The notes: generated by a model not told the origin, from the sequence alone. A stretch of 59,223 bases of DNA from Mycobacterium innocens (GCF_900566055.1 NZ_UPHQ01000283.1:1-59223); one strand, 5' to 3'; positions 44,701-52,933 are shown, counted from the stretch's first letter. Translations and numbers: made by a program.

Positions 44701-45575
44701 CCGGTCTCAAGCAGGACGACATCGTCGCGCACTTCTTCGTCTGCTCGACCCACGACTGGATATTGTTCTTCACCACCCAGGGCCGGGTGTACCGGGCCAA
44801 GGCCTATGAGTTGCCCGAGGCCTCCCGCACCGCGCGCGGTCAGCACGTCGCCAACCTGTTGGCCTTCCAGCCCGAGGAGCGCATCGCCCAGGTCATCCAG
44901 ATCCGCGGTTACGAGGATGCGCCGTATCTGGTGCTGGCCACCAAGAACGGGCTGGTCAAAAAGTCTAAGCTGACCGACTTCGACTCCAACCGCTCCGGCG
45001 GCATCGTGGCGATCAATCTGCGCGACAACGACGAACTGGTCGGGGCGGTGCTGTGCTCGGCAGAGGATGACCTGTTGCTGGTTTCGGCCAACGGGCAGTC
45101 GATCCGGTTCTCGGCCACCGACGAGGCGCTACGCCCGATGGGCCGGGCCACCTCCGGGGTACAGGGCATGCGGTTCAACGCCGACGATCGGTTGCTGTCG
45201 CTGAACGTCGTCCGCGAAGGCACCTATCTGCTGGTCGCTACGTCCGGCGGTTACGCCAAACGCACCGCGATCGAGGAGTACCCGGTGCAGGGCCGCGGCG
45301 GCAAGGGTGTACTGACCGTGATGTATGACCGTCGGCGCGGCAGGCTGGTCGGAGCGTTGATCGCCGACGACGACAGCGAGCTGTACGCGATCACCTCCGG
45401 AGGTGGCGTCATCCGGACGGCGGCACGACAGGTTCGCAAGGCGGGACGTCAGACCAAGGGTGTCCGCTTGATGAACCTGGGCGAGGGCGACACCCTGTTG
45501 GCCATCGCACGCAACGCCGAGGAAAGCGAGGAGGCGGTCGGGGAAACCGACGACGGCAACGGCTCGGGCAAGTAG
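41799..45575 (+). CDS. gyrA: DNA gyrase subunit A, interrupted by an intein
   Basis: A 1258-residue precursor. Removal of the intein (residues 131-550) leaves an 838-residue GyrA (Rv0006). The breakage-reunion domain carries the quinolone region HGDASIYDTLVRMAQ: Ala91, Ser92 and Asp95 here (Mtb 90, 91, 94) are the susceptible-type residues, and Thr96 corresponds to position 95. The catalytic tyrosine (Y130) directly precedes the intein. The C-terminal beta-pinwheel includes the GyrA box region QRGGKGVQGAGLK (as SQKRGGKGVQGAG). Splicing is required for activity because the intein splits the active-site region. It follows gyrB after 34 bases. Confidence 0.97.
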   Translation: MTDTTLPPGDDSLDRIEPVDIQQEMQRSYIDYAMSVIVGRALPEVRDGLKPVHRRVLYAMYDSGFRPDRSHAKSARSVAETMGNYHPHGDASIYDTLVRMAQPWSLRYPLVDGQGNFGSPGNDPPAAMRYCTTGDALVRLPFGQSIRIADVVPGAGPNSDNAVELKVLDRHGNPVVADHLFHSGDHQTYTVRTAEGYEVTGTANHPLLCLVDVGGVPTLLWKLIGEIHPDDYVALQRTPPMELGPADWHGTMEALLLGAFISEGYVSETRTGFANLDCDYFTMAAGAYDAVVGGKRYVYQQTIASGSLQHPLYTQKVTALKQSRLWQIVGVRSADKYVPEWLWHSPAAVKRTFLQALFEGGGSCSMLPRNTIQISYTTISKQLAMDVQQMLLEFGVISRRYLHAVGEYKVVITNRAQAELFATQIGFGGAKQTKLTKILASMPPCAGRDSDHVPGLALFIRRHCGSRWVDKEWLHKHNIDRLSRWRRDGAEILSHIADPDVRTIATELTDGRFYYGRVASITDAGVQPVYSLRVDTDDHAFLTNGFVSHNTEARLTPLAMEMLREIDEETVNFIPNYDGRVQEPTVLPSRFPNLLANGSGGIAVGMATNIPPHNLRELADAVFWALDNYDADEETTLAAVMERVKGPDFPTAGLIVGSQGIADAYKTGRGSIRMRGVVEVEEDSRGRTSLVITELPYQVNHDNFITSIAEQVRDGKLAGIANIEDQGSERVGVRIVVELKRDAVAKVVLNNLYKHTQLQTSFGANMLSIVDGVPRTLRLDQMIRYYVEHQLDVIIRRTRYRLRKANERAHILRGLVKALDALDEVIALIRASETVDIARAGLIELLDIDEIQAQAILDMQLRRLAALERQRIVDDLAKIEAEIADLEDILAKPERQRGIVRDELGEIVDKHGDDRRTRIVAADGDVSDEDLIAREDVVVTITETGYAKRTKTDLYRSQKRGGKGVQGAGLKQDDIVAHFFVCSTHDWILFFTTQGRVYRAKAYELPEASRTARGQHVANLLAFQPEERIAQVIQIRGYEDAPYLVLATKNGLVKKSKLTDFDSNRSGGIVAINLRDNDELVGAVLCSAEDDLLLVSANGQSIRFSATDEALRPMGRATSGVQGMRFNADDRLLSLNVVREGTYLLVATSGGYAKRTAIEEYPVQGRGGKGVLTVMYDRRRGRLVGALIADDDSELYAITSGGGVIRTAARQVRKAGRQTKGVRLMNLGEGDTLLAIARNAEESEEAVGETDDGNGSGK
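42189..43448 (+). mobile_element. GyrA intein with LAGLIDADG-type homing endonuclease
   Basis: A 420-residue in-frame insertion between AAMRY and TEARLTP. The splice blocks are intact: block A begins CTTGDALVRLP (Cys1), block B is GTANHPLL (the TxxH histidine region), and blocks F/G are VYSLRVDTDDHAFLTNGFVS ending His-Asn before a Thr +1 nucleophile. Two endonuclease motifs are present, LLLGAFISEGYVSE (about intein residue 124) and LQALFEGGGS (about 224), each with an acidic residue, so nuclease activity is possible. Length and insertion point match GyrA inteins known from M. leprae, M. kansasii and others. Confidence 0.96.
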
Positions 45576-45609
45576 CCCGTAGCCGCGGTGAAGCCCAGCG
45601 ACGTGCCGG

Positions 45610-45852
45610 CTATGTCGCGGGGCGTCCGGCCCGGCCGGCAGCGCGTCGTGCGGCTTCCTCGTGTTCGGCCGCGCTGACGACAACCGCATCGGACCCGGGG
45701 TACACCGTCGCCTCGTGCCCGGTCACCAGCCAACGCACCACGTATGGCGGCGAGCCGTCTTGGGAACGCACCTCGGTGATCTCCGCATGTTGGTCATGTC
45801 GTTCGGTGGTGGTGCCCTTGACCACGAGGTAGTCGCCGACCTTCGCCTTCAT
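45610..45852 (-). CDS. DUF1918 domain protein
   Basis: An 80-residue protein starting MKAKVGDYLVVKGTTTERHD and containing PPYVVRWLVTGHEATVYPGS, the signature of the small beta-barrel DUF1918 family found widely in actinobacteria. An Ala/Arg-rich helix ends the protein. It is convergent with gyrA (34 bases between stops). AAGGAAG precedes the ATG. M. tuberculosis has no such gene at this spot to my recollection. The function is unknown. Confidence 0.8.
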   Translation of the reverse strand: MKAKVGDYLVVKGTTTERHDQHAEITEVRSQDGSPPYVVRWLVTGHEATVYPGSDAVVVSAAEHEEAARRAAGRAGRPAT

Positions 45853-46036
45853 CGCGCGCTTCCTTCCCGTCTTGTGAGAACCGCCGATCTCTCCATGGTG
45901 CGCGCGGCGGCCGCCAAACGGAAGTACGCGCGACGTCCACCGCTAACGGCTTTGCGCGGTCCCGCGTGTCGCGGTGAGGCGGGCAAAACTCCCACGCCCT
46001 GTTGCGAGAGACTGCTGTGGCGGAAGTGATCTGGTG

Positions 46037-46878
46037 TCAGATCTCGATACGTGAACCGATGATCACTGTTCGGTCGAGCGGCAGACTGAAATACGCGGCG
46101 GCGTTGGCGGTGATGTACGACGTGGCGATGAACAGGCGCTTGCGCCAAGGCGACATGGTGGCTTCCGCCCCGGCCGTCAATTCGATTTTCGACAAGAAGT
46201 AGGAAGCCGTGTCAACGTCGAGAAAGCCCCCGTCTCCTTGGCGTCGAGCAGGCTCAGAGCGTGCGGGACGTTGGGGCGCTGACGTGAATGATTCTGTCTT
46301 GCGAATAGCCGAGGCTGTCGATAGTTGTGCGCTCTGCATCCGGCACTCGCGGCACCGGCATCGTGTCGATCGACATGATGACGACGTTTTCGTGCACGAC
46401 GCGGTTGTGCTCGACGTCGGCTCGCATCGCCAGCGGCGCAGTCTCGTTGCCGCGGTTGAGGAATACCGCCGTTCCCGGGGTACGCATCAGCGGCGGATCG
46501 TATTGCCGTAGCTCCTCGACGAACCCCGCAACGGCCCTTCCTCCCGCTCGCGCACCCGGGTGACGATCACCCGGCCCTGCTGCCAGGTGGTCATCACGGT
46601 GAACACGGCCAGGCCGATGAGTCGCTGGGGCTGAAGAGCGTCTGAACCGTGTAGATGGGGCTGGTGCCAATGTCGCCGAACACCACCCCGAGCCCACCGC
46701 CAACGATGGCGATACTGGCCGTGGGCCCGCCGGTGGCCGACTGAGGAGGGGACGCGGTGTGCGAGCCCGCTTTCACGGCGAGTCCTCGTACTTTCGGTTG
46801 TGGCGGTTGCGGTGCGGCGGATCGATCGTAATGTCCGGATGCCCGGTCGGGCGCCGTCTGGCTAGACGGGCCGGACAC
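46037..46878 (-). pseudogene. kup: Decayed kup potassium transporter gene
   Basis: Only the two ends of a Kup-type K+ uptake protein remain. The N-terminal part reads IVGGGLGVVFGDIGTSPIYT (the hallmark first helix) and stops soon after TVQTLFSPSD. The C-terminal part starts near MTTWQQGRVIV and contains PGTAVFLNRGNETAPLAMRA and VPRVPDAERTTIDSLGYS. The final FLSKIELTAGA, WRKRLFIATSYITANAAAYF and LDRTVIIGSRIEI are in a different frame. Roughly 450 codons of membrane core are missing, with at least two frameshifts (near 46530 and 46250-46260). The gene cannot make a transporter. Confidence 0.85.
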
Positions 46879-47027
46879 GAGGTCGGCGGTGACACCGGGC
46901 TTGGCGGCCGCATCGGTGACGTGGCGACGATGTCGTCACCGCCCGGTGACGATCAGGATGGCGGATCCGCCGCCGAACACCAGGGCAACTAGACTCAGCG
47001 GCCTGGGTACACATGTTAGGAGTCGGG

Positions 47028-47915
47028 GTGACCTCACCGAACGAGCCGGGCGCCCCCAATACGGGCGACTTACCGAATGGGGATGCTGTGGCGGAGCGTG
47101 CCGGTGCACACCGGGCAACGACCGGAGCTGGCCGCCCGTCAGAGCCCGCAGACGCTGCGTCGCGGCACCGAGGTGGCGCCTGGCCGTCTCAGCCGGGGCA
47201 GTGGCAACCGAACGATCCGCCGACCGACGTGCGGCCACCCGGCCCGAGTTCGGCCGTCGACGCCCGGTTGAACCGCTTCATCACCGGTACCTCGGCGCCG
47301 TCGGGCGCCCCGTCCGGGCCGGTGAAGACGAGCCCACCGGAGCCCGACGACCTTCCGGCCCGCAGTGACGGTCCACCGGTTGAGGCCTACGCCAGCGAAT
47401 TGCCCGATCTGTCGGGATCTATCCCTCGGGCACAACGCAGGTCCGCACCCGACCGTCCGGTCGACGCGCCGGCAACTACGACCACCGCCAGCCGTCCGGT
47501 GACCACCGAATCTCGCGAATCCCGTGTGCAAGTTTCGCCCCGACGAGGCCGCGGACCGGTGCGGGCCAGCATGCAGATCCGGCGGATCGATCCGTGGAGC
47601 ACGCTGAAGGTGTCGCTGCTGCTGTCGGTGGCCCTGTTCTTCGTCTGGATGATCTCGGTGGCGTTCCTGTACCTGGTGCTCGGCGGCATGGGCGTGTGGG
47701 CCAAGCTCAACAGCAACGTCGGCGACCTGCTCAACAACACCAGCGGCAGCAGCGCAGAACTGGTCTCCAGCGGCACGATCTTCGGCGGCGCCGTACTGAT
47801 CGGCTTGGTCAACATCGTTTTGATGACCACGATGGCCACCATTGGGGCGTTCGTCTACAACCTCACCACGGATCTGATCGGCGGCATCGAGGTGACGCTG
47901 GCCGACCGGGATTAG
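47028..47915 (+). CDS. Conserved membrane protein Rv0007-like
   Basis: A 295-residue protein. Residues about 1-180 are disordered, rich in Pro, Arg and Thr. The C-terminal DUF3566 domain has two transmembrane helices (LKVSLLLSVALFFVWMISVA and FGGAVLIGLVNIVLMTTMAT) joined by the conserved GGMGVWAKLNSNVGDLLNN. The GTG at 47028, with AGGAG 7 bases upstream, matches the M. tuberculosis N-terminus (TSPNEPGAP). It is always found after gyrA in mycobacteria and is implicated by location, not by proof, in envelope processes. Confidence 0.88.
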   Translation: MTSPNEPGAPNTGDLPNGDAVAERAGAHRATTGAGRPSEPADAASRHRGGAWPSQPGQWQPNDPPTDVRPPGPSSAVDARLNRFITGTSAPSGAPSGPVKTSPPEPDDLPARSDGPPVEAYASELPDLSGSIPRAQRRSAPDRPVDAPATTTTASRPVTTESRESRVQVSPRRGRGPVRASMQIRRIDPWSTLKVSLLLSVALFFVWMISVAFLYLVLGGMGVWAKLNSNVGDLLNNTSGSSAELVSSGTIFGGAVLIGLVNIVLMTTMATIGAFVYNLTTDLIGGIEVTLADRD

Positions 47916-47974
47916 CATTTTGGGGGTGGGGCGGCGATTGCGGTAATCTCGTCGCTCGGCCGTATCCGGAATCC

Positions 47975-48048
47975 GGGCCTATAGCTCAGGCGGTTAGAGC
48001 GCTTCGCTGATAACGAAGAGGTCGGAGGTTCGAGTCCTCCTAGGCCCA
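47975..48048 (+). tRNA. ileT: tRNA-Ile (GAT)
   Basis: Acceptor stem GGGCCTA/TAGGCCC, D arm AGCTCAGGCGGTTAGAGC, anticodon loop CTGATAA (anticodon GAT) and T arm GGAGGTTCGAGTCCTCC fold into a normal cloverleaf of 74 bases. CCA is not encoded. Confidence 0.96.
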
Positions 48049-48211
48049 CGACCATGTGCCCGTCAAGGTGCTGCGTGCGGCTCGCGTTATCACTGGCAGC
48101 AATCGCTGCGGTGGTGGCGGCGGTGCGGGCGCGGCGCAGCGCCGAAGTGTGGCACGTGGCGCCGGATCCCACCTCTGATCACGCGCCTGGTCACCCACCT
48201 CGCAACGACGA

Positions 48212-48284
48212 GGGGCCTTAGCTCAGTTGGTAGAGCACCGCCTTTGCAAGGCGGGTGTCAGGGGTTCGATTCCCCTAGGCTCCA
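48212..48284 (+). tRNA. alaT: tRNA-Ala (TGC)
   Basis: Acceptor stem GGGGCCT/AGGCTCC (one G-U pair), D arm AGCTCAGTTGGTAGAGC, anticodon loop TTTGCAA (anticodon TGC) and T arm AGGGGTTCGATTCCCCT give a standard cloverleaf of 73 bases. CCA is not encoded. It pairs with tRNA-Ile as in M. tuberculosis. Confidence 0.96.
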
Positions 48285-48321
48285 CAGGACGAAAGCGCAG
48301 CCGGTACCGCTTAAAGCGCAT

Positions 48322-49305
48322 CTACAGTGCCGGGATCTTGTCCTTGAACAGCCGCTGTGCGTTTCCGGCGGCGACTTTTTGCCGCAGCTCGTCGTCGAAC
48401 GGGAAGTCGGCGAGGAACTTCGCGCCGGCCATGTTGTCGTCCATCGGATAATCGACCGAGAACATCACCCGATCGGCAGACATGACTTCCAGCGTGCAAG
48501 CAAACGCCGGCGCCGAGAAGTTGCCGCTGGTGGTCACATAGAAGTTCGAGCGCAGGTAGTCCGACGGCAACCGGCGCAGTTTGCGGCCGGCATCCGGATC
48601 GCCGGCAAGGCCGTAGTAGCGGTCGATCCGGTGGGCGGCGAACGGCAGCATCTCGCCCAGGTGGCCCAAGATCATCTGCAACCGCGGAAAGCGGTCGAAC
48701 AGGCCCGAGTAGATCAGCCGCAGCGCATGCGTGCCGGTCTCTACGCCGAAACCCCACGACGCCAGGTGCAGGCCGGCCCCTAGGTAAGGCTTGAACCAGG
48801 CGTCCATCACCGCGGGGTGCGGAGTGGTCGGATGCAGATAGATCGGTGCCCGCAGCGCTTCGGCGGCTTCGAACAACCCGTAGTAAGCCGGGTCGTCGAG
48901 ATAACGACCCTGAGTGTGCCCGTTGATCAGCCCTCCGACGAAACCCAATTCGCTGACGGCGCGGGTCAATTCGGCCGCCGCGGCCTGCGGATCCTGGGGC
49001 GCCAGGGTCGCGAACGCACCGAATCGGTCCGGCATGGCGGCGATCGTCTCGGCCAGGTCGTCATTGGCGCGACGCGCACCGTCGACCGCCCGGTGGACGT
49101 CGCCGTCGGCCTGCACGCCGGGGTCGAACAGCGAGAGGATCTGGAAGTCGATTCCCGCGGCGTCCATCTGCTCCAGCCGCAGCGCTCCCCGGTCGTACAG
49201 CCGCTCGTATGCGGTGCGATTGTGCAGCCGAAGCCAGCTGCCGACGACATTGTCGGCGCTGACCGGATCCCACGCGTAATGCTCTTCCAAGGCAATCAAC
49301 GACAT
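48322..49305 (-). CDS. Amidohydrolase-2 family protein (gamma-resorcylate decarboxylase-like)
   Basis: A 326-residue TIM-barrel metal enzyme. The N-terminal strand IALEEHY supplies the Glu-x-His-type ligand, IYLHPTTPHP (near 165) and LGHLGEMLPF (near 215) supply histidines, and VMFSVDYPMDDN (near 280) supplies the metal-binding Asp. This set is typical of 2,3-dihydroxybenzoate / gamma-resorcylate decarboxylases and related aromatic decarboxylases. The ATG at 49305 fits the family N-terminus. It lies between tRNA-Ala and cwsA, where M. tuberculosis has no such gene, and has no pathway neighbours, so the substrate is unknown. Confidence 0.82.
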   Translation of the reverse strand: MSLIALEEHYAWDPVSADNVVGSWLRLHNRTAYERLYDRGALRLEQMDAAGIDFQILSLFDPGVQADGDVHRAVDGARRANDDLAETIAAMPDRFGAFATLAPQDPQAAAAELTRAVSELGFVGGLINGHTQGRYLDDPAYYGLFEAAEALRAPIYLHPTTPHPAVMDAWFKPYLGAGLHLASWGFGVETGTHALRLIYSGLFDRFPRLQMILGHLGEMLPFAAHRIDRYYGLAGDPDAGRKLRRLPSDYLRSNFYVTTSGNFSAPAFACTLEVMSADRVMFSVDYPMDDNMAGAKFLADFPFDDELRQKVAAGNAQRLFKDKIPAL

Positions 49306-49333
49306 CGCAAGCCTGGCCCGGTGATGCCGCGCC

Positions 49334-49765
49334 CTACGGGCGCGGCTGGACGTCCACACTCGGCGGGCGCGGGGAGGGCTCCGGGCGCGACGAGCGCCGC
49401 ACGATGGTGAATGCCACCGCACCACCGGCCACGACGACGACGGCGGCCGCTCCGGCGATCACCCACACCCGCTTCTTGCCGCGGCGCTGGGACCGGCGCG
49501 CTTCCTGAAGCACCTGGGGCAGGTTTGCCACCACTTCCTGGGCAGCGGCCAGTTCCTGGGCGAGCGTTTCTTGAGCGGCGGCGATCTCGCGGGCCAACCG
49601 GCCTTCTCGATAGCGGCGACGAAGATCCGAGGCGGTCGACTGCGCGGACTGCACTCCGAGTCCGACGACGCCACGGGTCACGTCCACGGGGCCAACCGCC
49701 GAATAGGTCAGGCCGCGGGTCAGTCGCTCCCTCGGGGTCAACCGGGTTTCCACCTTCTCGCTCAT
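49334..49765 (-). CDS. cwsA: Cell wall synthesis protein CwsA
   Basis: A 143-residue membrane protein (Rv0008c). The cytosolic part contains TRGLTYSAVGPVDVTRGVVG and a long coiled-coil helix (about 50-95, LAREIAAAQETLAQELAAAQ). A basic stretch and one transmembrane helix (VWVIAGAAAVVVVAGGAVAF, about 102-122) are followed by a short proline-rich outer tail. In M. smegmatis and M. tuberculosis CwsA interacts with CrgA and Wag31 and affects polar growth. The ATG at 49765 follows GAAAGGCGG. crgA lies 1.3 kb away, and ppiA is divergent. Confidence 0.88.
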   Translation of the reverse strand: MSEKVETRLTPRERLTRGLTYSAVGPVDVTRGVVGLGVQSAQSTASDLRRRYREGRLAREIAAAQETLAQELAAAQEVVANLPQVLQEARRSQRRGKKRVWVIAGAAAVVVVAGGAVAFTIVRRSSRPEPSPRPPSVDVQPRP

Positions 49766-49920
49766 CTGCCGCCTTTCTGGTGTCTGGCTGGTCGATTCAC
49801 TTGCCCAGAGCCACTCCGATACCCTCACAGACTGCCACCACGAGGACGTCTGCGGGTCCATTGCCTCAATACCGCGCGGTTCGCGTCGGGTGGCACCGGC
49901 TGCGGCCGCGCCACCGGGTA

Positions 49921-50469
49921 ATGGCACACTGTGATCCCGTGACTAACAGCCCGTTTCAGACTGCCACCGCCACGCTGCACACCAACCGCGGAGACATCAA
50001 GGTCGCCCTCTTCGGAAACCACGCGCCCAAGACCGTCGCCAACTTCGTCGGCCTGGCGCAGGGCACCAAGGATTACTCGACCCAAAATGCATCGGGAGGC
50101 ACCGCCGGCCCGTTCTACGACGGCGCGGTCTTTCACCGGGTGATCAACGGCTTCATGATCCAGGGCGGTGACCCGACCGGCACCGGCCGCGGTGGGCCGG
50201 GCTACAAGTTCGCCGACGAGTTCCACCCCGAACTGCAATTCGATAAGCCCTACCTGCTGGCGATGGCCAACGCAGGGCCCGGCACCAACGGCTCACAGTT
50301 CTTCATCACCGTCGGCAAGACTCCGCACCTGAACCGGCGTCACACGATCTTTGGTGAGGTGACCGAACCGGAGTCGCAGCGCGTCGTCGACGCCATCGCG
50401 ACCACACCCACCGACGGCAACGATCGGCCCACCGACCCGGTGGTGATCGAGTCGATCACCATCTCCTGA
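49921..50469 (+). CDS. ppiA: Peptidyl-prolyl cis-trans isomerase A (cyclophilin)
   Basis: A 182-residue cyclophilin (Rv0009), identical in length to the M. tuberculosis protein. It has the active-site FHRVINGFMIQGGDPTGTGR, GPGTNGSQFFITVG and LNRRHTIFGEV. It catalyses proline isomerisation and no signal peptide is present. The ATG at 49921 gives MAHCDPVTNSP; an internal GTG is possible. Confidence 0.95.
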   Translation: MAHCDPVTNSPFQTATATLHTNRGDIKVALFGNHAPKTVANFVGLAQGTKDYSTQNASGGTAGPFYDGAVFHRVINGFMIQGGDPTGTGRGGPGYKFADEFHPELQFDKPYLLAMANAGPGTNGSQFFITVGKTPHLNRRHTIFGEVTEPESQRVVDAIATTPTDGNDRPTDPVVIESITIS

Positions 50470-50478
50470 ACCGCCGCT

Positions 50479-50904
50479 CTATCCGCGCCCTGGGCCGGCG
50501 TAGCCGGCTGCGGTGAGGGCATCGAGCACGTTCAGCGGATCGGTCCCGAGGTCCCAACGGGACAAGATGAACAGTCGGTCGTTGACGGTCTCGATTTCGA
50601 GGAGTCGAACGTTGCGCGCGTAACGCCGGAACTGAGAGATCCGGATGATCTTGATGTCGAGCCGCCGCAATAACTGCGTCCGCAACCACCCCCGGACCGC
50701 CAGCCCGTCGCCGGTGATTGCCAGCTTCGGCCGTGCCCGCCAGGAAACGCCGGCAAACAAGATCAAACCCAGTGCGGCAACCATGGCCATCACGCGCCCC
50801 GGCGGGTCTGTGACCAAGGTCACAGAACCGATAGCCATCAATGCGCCGGCAACGCCGCAGCCAGCGATTCCTGCCGCCGGCGGCGACCATTGTGTTTGCT
50901 GCAT
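50479..50904 (-). CDS. Small membrane protein with PH-like domain (Rv0010c)
   Basis: A 141-residue protein, the same length as Rv0010c. Two N-terminal transmembrane helices (AGIAGCGVAGALMAIGSVTL and VMAMVAALGLILFAGVSW) precede a bacterial PH-type beta domain (KLAITGDGLAVRGWLRTQLL, VRLLEIETVNDRLFILSRWD). It is probably at the cytosolic face of the membrane. It converges with ppiA (9 bases between stops). The function is unknown, though its position next to crgA suggests an envelope role. Confidence 0.85.
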   Translation of the reverse strand: MQQTQWSPPAAGIAGCGVAGALMAIGSVTLVTDPPGRVMAMVAALGLILFAGVSWRARPKLAITGDGLAVRGWLRTQLLRRLDIKIIRISQFRRYARNVRLLEIETVNDRLFILSRWDLGTDPLNVLDALTAAGYAGPGRG

Positions 50905-51059
50905 GCGCTATCCAGACCCTCCGACCACCGCAGATTCGGTTATCCACAGACGCTATCAACAGTGGGGATAAATCACATCCATGTGATTGACGAACCACAA
51001 GGTTGCTGGATCAGTAAAGATCCCGGGATGAAATAAATTCATTTCGGGCGCGGTGCGGC

Positions 51060-51341
51060 TCAGTGCCACCGCATGGTGAGCAACAATCCGGTGATCATGA
51101 AAGCGAACGCGATGGCGTAGTTCCACGGGCCTAGATCCGCCATCCACTGCAGCGCCTTGGGGGCCTGACTACCGAGGGCGGCCAACTGAAACACCATCAA
51201 CCAGACGAGGCCGATCAGCATCAACCCGATGAACAACGAGACGAACCACACACTGGATGGTCCGACCTTCACTTTCACGGGTGTGCGGCTCACCGGCTTG
51301 ACGGTGAAGTCCTTCTTCTTGCGGACCTTCGACTTGGGCAT
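51060..51341 (-). CDS. crgA: Cell division protein CrgA
   Basis: A 93-residue protein (Rv0011c) with a basic N-terminus (MPKSKVRKKKDFTVKPVSRT) and two transmembrane helices (VWFVSLFIGLMLIGLVWLMV and WNYAIAFAFMITGLLLTMRW). CrgA sits at the septum, binds FtsZ, FtsI, FtsQ and CwsA, and coordinates division with wall synthesis. GGTATTACATG gives a weak ribosome site. Confidence 0.93.
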   Translation of the reverse strand: MPKSKVRKKKDFTVKPVSRTPVKVKVGPSSVWFVSLFIGLMLIGLVWLMVFQLAALGSQAPKALQWMADLGPWNYAIAFAFMITGLLLTMRWH

Positions 51342-51468
51342 GTAATACCTCGGGATACCTCAACAACACGGTGAGCGGACAAAGTGCAACGATTGCGACT
51401 GCAACTGCAGCCAAAGCTTGGCTACGAGACTAACCCAACTGGTCTCGCGACCAGGAAACGGAGACGTG

Positions 51469-52212
51469 ATGACCGATGAGCGCCGCTCGCCGTGGCGTTT
51501 CGGCGTTCCGCTGGTGTGCCTGCTCGCCGGCTTGTTGCTGGCCGCCACGCATGGGGTTTCCGGCGGTGCGGAGATTCGCCGCAGCGACGCGCCGCGGCTC
51601 GTGGACCTCGTCCGTAACGCCCAGTCATCGGTGAACCGGCTGGATGCGCAGCGGGAGGCGCTGACCAAACGGATCGACACGGCGCACGGTCCGTCGTCGG
51701 ATACCGCATTGGCGGCGATGCTCAGGCGGGCCGCCGAACTGGCCGGTGAGGCGGGCATGAACCCGGTCCACGGCCCTGGCGTGGTAGTGACGCTGAACGA
51801 CGCGCAGCGCGACGCCCATGGCCGCTTTCCCCGCGACGCCTCCCCCGACGACCTGGTGGTGCACCAGCAGGACATTGATGCCGTCTTCAACGCGGTGTGG
51901 AGCGCGGGCGCCGAGGCGATCCAGATGCAAGACCAGCGCATCATCGCGAGCACGGTGGTGCGTTGCGTCGGCAACACGTTGCTGCTCAACGGACGCACTT
52001 ACAGCCCGCCCTACACGATCACCGCGATCGGCAATCCCGCCGCCATGCAAGCAGCCTTGGCCGCGGCTCCGCTGGTGACCCTCTACAAGCAGTACGTGGT
52101 CCGGTTCGGATTGGGCTACCACGAAGAGGTCAAGTCCGACGTGCAGGTCGTCGGACATTCCGAACCGGTCCGGATGCATTTCGCGCAGCCGCTGGGACCC
52201 GTGGGTTACTGA
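51469..52212 (+). CDS. DUF881 membrane-anchored protein (Rv0012)
   Basis: A 247-residue protein with an N-terminal signal anchor (FGVPLVCLLAGLLLAATHGV), a coiled-coil segment (about 45-70) and the DUF881 domain (MNPVHGPGVVVTLNDAQRDA, VHQQDIDAVFNAVWSAGAEA, NTLLLNGRTYSPPYTITAIG). It has a YlxX/YlxW-like architecture associated with division loci. The ATG at 51469 with GGAGACGTG upstream is preferred over a TTG at 51418. It neighbours crgA and trpG. The function is not established. Confidence 0.88.
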   Translation: MTDERRSPWRFGVPLVCLLAGLLLAATHGVSGGAEIRRSDAPRLVDLVRNAQSSVNRLDAQREALTKRIDTAHGPSSDTALAAMLRRAAELAGEAGMNPVHGPGVVVTLNDAQRDAHGRFPRDASPDDLVVHQQDIDAVFNAVWSAGAEAIQMQDQRIIASTVVRCVGNTLLLNGRTYSPPYTITAIGNPAAMQAALAAAPLVTLYKQYVVRFGLGYHEEVKSDVQVVGHSEPVRMHFAQPLGPVGY

Positions 52213-52234
52213 GGCCGGACGGTAACCTGTCACG

Positions 52235-52933
52235 ATGCGGATTCTGGTTGTCGACAACTACGACAGCTTCGTGTTCAACCTGGTCCAGTACCTGGGCCAG
52301 TTGGGCGTCGAGGCCCAAGTGTGGCGCAACGACGACGCCCGGCTCGCTGACGAGAGCGCCGTCGCCGAGCAATTCGACGGTGTGCTGCTCAGTCCCGGCC
52401 CCGGGACGCCGGAACGCGCGGGCGCGTCGGTGAGCATGGTCGCGGCGTGCGCCGCGGCGCGGACCCCGCTGCTGGGCGTGTGCCTGGGACACCAGGCCAT
52501 CGGCGTGGCGTTCGGGGCCACCGTCGACCGCGCGCCCGAGTTGTTGCATGGCAAGACCAGCAGCGTCTACCACACGAATGTCGGTGTACTGCAAGGACTT
52601 CCGGACCCATTCACGGCAACCCGGTATCACTCGCTGACCATCCTGCCGGAGTCGTTGCCGGCCGAGCTGGAGGTCACCGCCCATACCCGCAGCGAGGTGA
52701 TCATGGGCGTGCGTCACCGCGAGTTGCCGATTCACGGTGTCCAGTTCCATCCGGAGTCGATCCTGACCGAGGGCGGACATCGGATGCTGGCCAACTGGCT
52801 GACCTATTGCGGCTGGGCGCGCAACGACACGTTGGTGCGCCGGCTGGAAAACGAAGTGCTCACCGCCGTCCGGCCGCACCTGCCAACCGCTGCGGCCGGC
52901 ACGGCCGGGACTACTGACCGAACTTCAGCGTGA
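52235..52933 (+). CDS. trpG: Glutamine amidotransferase subunit TrpG/PabA
   Basis: A 232-residue class I amidotransferase (Rv0013). The catalytic triad is Cys in LLGVCLGHQAIG (near 87) and His/Glu in VQFHPESILTEGG (near 176-178). It supplies ammonia from glutamine to anthranilate or aminodeoxychorismate synthase in tryptophan and folate synthesis; the isolated location leaves open which partner is used. The last 23 bases overlap the 3' end of pknB on the other strand. Confidence 0.93.
   Translation: MRILVVDNYDSFVFNLVQYLGQLGVEAQVWRNDDARLADESAVAEQFDGVLLSPGPGTPERAGASVSMVAACAAARTPLLGVCLGHQAIGVAFGATVDRAPELLHGKTSSVYHTNVGVLQGLPDPFTATRYHSLTILPESLPAELEVTAHTRSEVIMGVRHRELPIHGVQFHPESILTEGGHRMLANWLTYCGWARNDTLVRRLENEVLTAVRPHLPTAAAGTAGTTDRTSA

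Noticed and set aside
48285..48321. Attachment site duplication of the tRNA-Ala 3' end flanking the amidohydrolase
   Set aside because: I looked for a second copy of the tRNA 3' sequence near 49306-49334 and found none, so integration at the tRNA is not supported by sequence.
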